A stretch of DNA of 8,389 nt from Clostridiaceae bacterium. GTDB taxonomy: Bacteria > Bacillota > Clostridia > Acetivibrionales > DUMC01. The notes under the pieces are model-generated. The model had not been told where the DNA came from, made no database searches, and worked only from the letters and a program-made list of their open reading frames with translations. Shown piece by piece: positions 5,159 to 8,389 of the stretch (position 1 is its first letter; every line of letters starts with the position of its first letter). Where the stretch lies: contig JAAZDH010000099.1 in assembly GCA_012512865.1 (NCBI GenBank), positions 1 through 8,389 of the forward strand. Reading direction: 5' to 3'. A program made the translations under genes and the position numbers.

Positions 5159-6241
5159 GTGAGAAAGATTATTTTAACAGGGGGAGGCACCGCGGGGCAT
5201 GTTACTCCTAATTTGGCGCTTATTCCCGAATTGAAAAAATCAGGCTTTGACATCTATTACATAGGTACCAGTACGGGTATTGAAAGAAAACTGGTTGATG
5301 GCATGGGAATCGAGTATTTTCCCATTTCCGCCGGCAAGCTGAGAAGATATTTTGACCTTGAAAACTTAGCTGATATAGGGCGGGTTTTAAAAGGTTTTTG
5401 CCAATCAATAAAAATAATAAGAAAAGTGAAGCCGGATGTGGTATTCAGCAAGGGAGGCTTTGTTTCGGTGACAGTAGTATGGGCGGCCCGCCTTTTGGGG
5501 GTTCCTGTTGTAATACATGAATCGGATATTGCCCCGGGACTTGCAAACAGGTTATCCATGCCATTCGCCGATAGAATCTGCTATTCTTTCCCTGAAACGG
5601 AAAAATACCTTGACAGGTATGTTAAAAATAATAAAGCACGTCACACGGGAATACCCATAAGGAGTGAGTTGTTTTCAGGGGATGCAAATACGGGAAGAAG
5701 GATTTGCGGTTTCGGGGAGGAAAGACCTGTATTGCTTGTCATGGGCGGCAGCCAAGGTTCACGGTTTATAAATAATGCAGTCAGGAGTGTATTAAGGGAA
5801 TTGCTGCTGGTATTCCAGGTATGCCATGTATGCGGCAGGGGAGGTGTGGATAATGCACTTCTTGGATTGAAAGGGTATAAGCAAATTGAATATGCAGCAG
5901 AAGAATTACCTCATCTCTTTGCAATGGCAGATGTGGTTGTATCAAGGTCCGGGGCCACCACCTTGTTTGAACTGCTGGCATTACGGAAGCCCAGCCTTCT
6001 CATCCCCTTGTCCAGGAGGGCAAGCAGGGGGGACCAGATAGAAAACGCCGAGTCCTTCAAGGGAAAAGGGTTCAGCTATGTTTTAAGTGAAGAAGATGTA
6101 AATCCTTCTTCCTTTGTGCGCGCAGTGATTGATTTATACAATGAACGCAAGGCAATAATTGGCAGGATGAGGGCCAGCAGCATGGGTGATGGAACTGAAA
6201 GGGTTGTTAAAGTCATACTGGACCTGCTGGTAAAAAGGTGA
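5159..6241 (+). CDS. murG: MurG, UDP-GlcNAc:lipid I N-acetylglucosaminyltransferase
   Basis: MurG transfers GlcNAc from UDP-GlcNAc to undecaprenyl-PP-MurNAc-pentapeptide (lipid I), making lipid II on the inner face of the membrane during peptidoglycan synthesis. The 360 residues show the GT28/GT-B layout: N-terminal GGGTAGHVTPN (8-18), FSKGGFVS (96-103), HESD (120-123), then the C-terminal donor domain with GGSQGS (196-201), SRSGATTLFELLALRKP (262-278) and DQIENA (292-297). All are family hallmarks and the length is normal. The start is GTG 5159, giving MRKIILTGGGTAGH and a 9-base gap from GAGAGG at 5144-5149. The TTG at 5150 would touch that ribosome binding site. The gene is not in a cell-division cluster: neighbours are a MITE and a convergent radical SAM gene. 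It may be a second copy or the sole copy relocated, which this window cannot decide. Confidence 0.93.
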   Translation: MRKIILTGGGTAGHVTPNLALIPELKKSGFDIYYIGTSTGIERKLVDGMGIEYFPISAGKLRRYFDLENLADIGRVLKGFCQSIKIIRKVKPDVVFSKGGFVSVTVVWAARLLGVPVVIHESDIAPGLANRLSMPFADRICYSFPETEKYLDRYVKNNKARHTGIPIRSELFSGDANTGRRICGFGEERPVLLVMGGSQGSRFINNAVRSVLRELLLVFQVCHVCGRGGVDNALLGLKGYKQIEYAAEELPHLFAMADVVVSRSGATTLFELLALRKPSLLIPLSRRASRGDQIENAESFKGKGFSYVLSEEDVNPSSFVRAVIDLYNERKAIIGRMRASSMGDGTERVVKVILDLLVKR

Positions 6242-6259
6242 GAGAAATCCCTGCTTTAT

Positions 6260-7738
6260 CTACTTGTTTTCAAAAACCTTCCTAAAATGAAAGCCATATA
6301 TTGAAAGGGATATTGCCAGGGGGAAAAGCCTGGGACGCCTGAACAGGGACCAGAAAAACAGCTTCCAGTAATAATACCGTTCCCTGCCGATAATCCCCAG
6401 CCTGACCACGGACCTAAAAAATGCTGTAATGTCAATCAGCTTTATTTTCTTTACGCCTTTCATTATGGGATTGTATTCTTTCAAGAAGGTTATTACCCTG
6501 TCGTAATAGTGCTTTGGAGAATATATGGTATTGACTATTTGCTTGTAACCATTTATCAGCAGCTCAAAGTTCATCCTTGGTATGAAATTTATCGTGAACC
6601 CGGTATTGTCCCCGGACATGTCATGTAAAAGCCTTCCTTCTCCCACCAGCCTTTTGTATAGCTTTGTGCCTTTTGGAGCGTTAAGAAGGCCTACCATGGC
6701 AGTGACAATACCGCTTTCCTGGATGAATTTCACCATCTTTTCAAAAGTGGTTATATTATCATTGTCAAACCCTACTATGAAACCGCCCTGGACCTGAAGC
6801 CCATGCCTTTGCATTTTTTTCACGCACCCAAGAAGGTCCCGGCCCTTGTTTTGGAACTTGTTGCACTCAACAAGGCTGTTCTCGTCAGGGGTTTCAATTC
6901 CTATAAAAACAGTATCAAAACCGGCTTTTACCATTAGCTGCATCAGTTCTTCATCGTCGGCCAGGTTTATCGAGGCTTCCGTAAGAAAGGAAAAGGGGTA
7001 TTTTTTCTTCTCCATCCAGTTGATTAAAGCTGGAAGTATTTCATCTTTCAATTTCTTCTTGTTCCCGATAAAATTGTCATCAACGAAAAACACCCCGCCC
7101 CTCCAGCCTGCTTCATACAGCGCATCCAGCTCGGATAACAGCTGTGAAGCTTTCTTGGTACGCGGATTGCGTCCGAAGAGGACGGTAATGTTGCAAAAAT
7201 CACAGTTATAAGGGCAACCCCGGGAATACTGTATATTCATGGATGCATATTTTTTCATGTCAATAAGGTTCCATGAGGGGCAAGGGGTTTTTTCCATGTC
7301 AGCCCAGCCCTCCGGTTTATACAGGTGCCTTGTTGTACCATTTTTCAGGTCATTAATAAATTGCGGGAGGGTTGTTTCGCCTTCGTTTAACAAAATGTGG
7401 TCAACATCATTGTAATCCTCGCAGCTTGACGTAAATAGGGGCCCTCCTGCCACGGTTTTAACGCCCAATGCCTTGCAGCGGTCGATAACCTGGCGTGCAG
7501 ATTCCCTTTGGATAACCATTGCGCTTATAAAAACATAATCAGCCCATAGAATATCTGCATCCTTGAGTTCTGACACGTTCATATCTACCAGCTTTTTTTC
7601 CCAATGGCCGGGAAGCATTGACGCAATGGTCAAAAGGCCCAGGGGAGGAAAACTGGCTTTCTTTGATATAAATTTAAGCGCATAATGGAAACTCCAGTAT
7701 GTCTTTGGATACATCGGGTATACCATGAGTATTTTCAT
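6260..7738 (-). CDS. B12-binding-domain radical SAM protein, function unknown
   Basis: This 492-residue protein has three parts. An N-terminal cobalamin-binding-like Rossmann domain covers about 1-140, with the typical FPPLGLLTIASML at 30-42 and AGGP at 97-100; no DxHxxG motif is visible, as is usual in this class. A radical SAM core covers about 165-370, with the cluster motif CPYNCDFC (Cys175, Cys179, Cys182), FFVDDNF at 217-223 and a GIETP strand at 280-284. The C-terminal region of about 120 residues resembles the DUF4070-type extension found in this group, which includes the hopanoid methylase HpnP. Such enzymes use SAM and often cobalamin for methylation or rearrangement of unreactive carbons; the substrate is not readable here, and hopanoid modification should not be assumed. 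The ATG at 7738 follows AAGGTGG (7751-7745) by 6 bases. It converges on murG with an 18-bp gap. Confidence 0.85.
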   Translation of the reverse strand: MKILMVYPMYPKTYWSFHYALKFISKKASFPPLGLLTIASMLPGHWEKKLVDMNVSELKDADILWADYVFISAMVIQRESARQVIDRCKALGVKTVAGGPLFTSSCEDYNDVDHILLNEGETTLPQFINDLKNGTTRHLYKPEGWADMEKTPCPSWNLIDMKKYASMNIQYSRGCPYNCDFCNITVLFGRNPRTKKASQLLSELDALYEAGWRGGVFFVDDNFIGNKKKLKDEILPALINWMEKKKYPFSFLTEASINLADDEELMQLMVKAGFDTVFIGIETPDENSLVECNKFQNKGRDLLGCVKKMQRHGLQVQGGFIVGFDNDNITTFEKMVKFIQESGIVTAMVGLLNAPKGTKLYKRLVGEGRLLHDMSGDNTGFTINFIPRMNFELLINGYKQIVNTIYSPKHYYDRVITFLKEYNPIMKGVKKIKLIDITAFFRSVVRLGIIGRERYYYWKLFFWSLFRRPRLFPLAISLSIYGFHFRKVFENK

Positions 7739-8183
7739 AATTTGCCACCTTTAACTTTCTACTAAAATTTATCAATTAATGCCATGACATAGTTGCTTTT
7801 CAAGCCGGGTTTTAATTCCCAAATATAAGCATGGTTTTTCACTTTATACTATACAGGCATAGTTTTACAGTTTATAAGTTCATAGTTTTGCTGTTATCCT
7901 GCATAATTTGTTTTGCATAGTTATTTTTTCTTTTTTCCAAGATAATATTCCAAGATGGGCTAATGATGCAGCAGTATATTTTATCTTGAAATATAAAAAA
8001 AACATGGAAGCAAGCTAATAACAAACTAAAACCAATCTAGTGATATAATTGTACCACAAAAACAAGGATGAAAACATTAAAATAATATTAATTATTTAAA
8101 TTCCTCCTATTATCTAAACTACTTTTAATTATTTACGCAACTGTTTTCATATTTTTAACAATTTTTTTGGATGTTTTTGATAT
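7739..8183. other. AT-rich intergenic region upstream of the radical SAM gene
   Basis: These 445 bases show no credible gene on either strand. Three CATAGTT-containing segments (7858-7866, 7881-7889, 7916-7923) and two TTCCAAGAT copies 13 bases apart (7936 and 7949) are minor repeats. An extended -10 box, TGATATAAT, lies at 8041-8049 on the plus strand without a -35 box or a following gene. The promoter of the radical SAM gene must lie here on the minus strand, but I cannot choose one. Confidence 0.5.
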
Positions 8184-8389
8184 GGGTGTATTTAATTCAT
8201 ATGACACATAATATGGCAAAACGACTTCCTCAGGCTAATATTGGAGCAAAGCATACGGATAGTTGTGCTTAAGGCCAGAAAAAATCCGTAATTCGCCACA
8301 TGGATGTGGCGAGCCGTCACCTTAAGCCATGGATGGCGAGTGTGACGGGTAGGATTTTTTCGCCAGCCTTAAGCATTACTATCCGTAGC
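8184..8389 (+). mobile_element. MITE-like element, copy 2 (cut by the window end)
   Basis: This copy aligns without gaps to the first 206 bases of the element at 4682 and differs at 12 positions (about 94% identity). It starts with the same terminal inverted repeat, GGGTGTATTTAATTCATATG, which matches the right end of copy 1 better (17 of 20) than copy 1's own left end does. It has the same orientation as copy 1. The preceding 9 bases, TTTTGATAT (8175-8183), should be its target duplication, with the partner beyond the window. Confidence 0.88.
8254..8387 (+). ncRNA. branched structured core of MITE copy 2, possible RNA
   Basis: The fold is the same as in copy 1 at the equivalent positions. 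The outer arm 8254-8275 pairs with 8366-8387 almost perfectly here, with one U-U mismatch and one G-U pair. GAAAAAATCC (8278-8287) pairs with GGATTTTTTC (8352-8361). In hairpin D, A8298 pairs with T8307 where copy 1 has G4796-C4805, so both bases changed and the pair was kept. Hairpin E is identical in both copies. Confidence 0.5.

Noticed and set aside
5220..5559. Minus-strand open frames within murG
   Set aside because: They are shadows of the murG coding frame, with no ribosome binding site or recognisable domain.
8041..8082. Extended -10 box followed by ATG at 8069, a possible small gene
   Set aside because: The frame is only five codons before a stop and no -35 element is evident.
4682..8389. 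Composite transposon with the two MITE copies as ends
   Set aside because: Copy 1 has its own 9-bp duplication directly at both ends, so it inserted alone; no transposase lies between the copies.

Overview
The window reads as chromosomal DNA from a low-GC, Gram-positive anaerobe of the Clostridia. The evidence is AT-rich intergenic DNA, strong AGGAGG/GAGAGG-type ribosome binding sites, a c-di-AMP (ydaO/yuaA) riboswitch, a clostridial-type MurG, a Re-citrate-synthase-like enzyme and a B12-binding radical SAM protein. I cannot fix the genus from sequence alone.

Layout. Positions 1-885 hold an MNT nucleotidyltransferase gene followed, with a 20-bp overlap, by a HEPN-domain gene. This is the classic two-gene MNT/HEPN toxin-antitoxin arrangement, but the HEPN frame is broken by one missing base near 640. 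At 1199-2179 lies a membrane-anchored alpha/beta hydrolase, preceded by four 12-bp tandem repeats. At 2180-2812 is a long leader: three 17-bp tandem repeats, a c-di-AMP riboswitch (about 2397-2597), a possible expression platform and a possible internal promoter. This leads into a DRE-TIM metallolyase at 2813-4198 that most resembles the Re-citrate/homocitrate synthase group. A small cupin gene (4573-4226, minus) converges on it. At 5159-6241 is a stand-alone murG, and a B12-binding radical SAM gene (7738-6260, minus) converges on it.

Mobile or structured DNA. A 306-bp element (4682-4987) has about 20-bp terminal inverted repeats and a perfect 9-bp target duplication (TTCAAACCC). It encodes no protein, so it is a MITE-like element. 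A second copy in the same orientation begins at 8184 and is cut by the window end after exactly the same 206 bases. The two copies differ at 12 of 206 positions. One pair of differences (G-C in copy 1, A-T in copy 2) is compensatory within a hairpin, and most differences in another arm improve or alter pairing. The element therefore folds as a nested, branched RNA or DNA structure whose pairing seems to be maintained.

How it fits together. The genes are mostly separate transcription units rather than one operon: MNT/HEPN is one unit, the hydrolase another, the riboswitch and Re-citrate-synthase-like gene a third, and then two convergent pairs. The two observations most worth following are the MITE with compensatory changes and the c-di-AMP riboswitch placed before a gene of citrate/glutamate-branch carbon metabolism.
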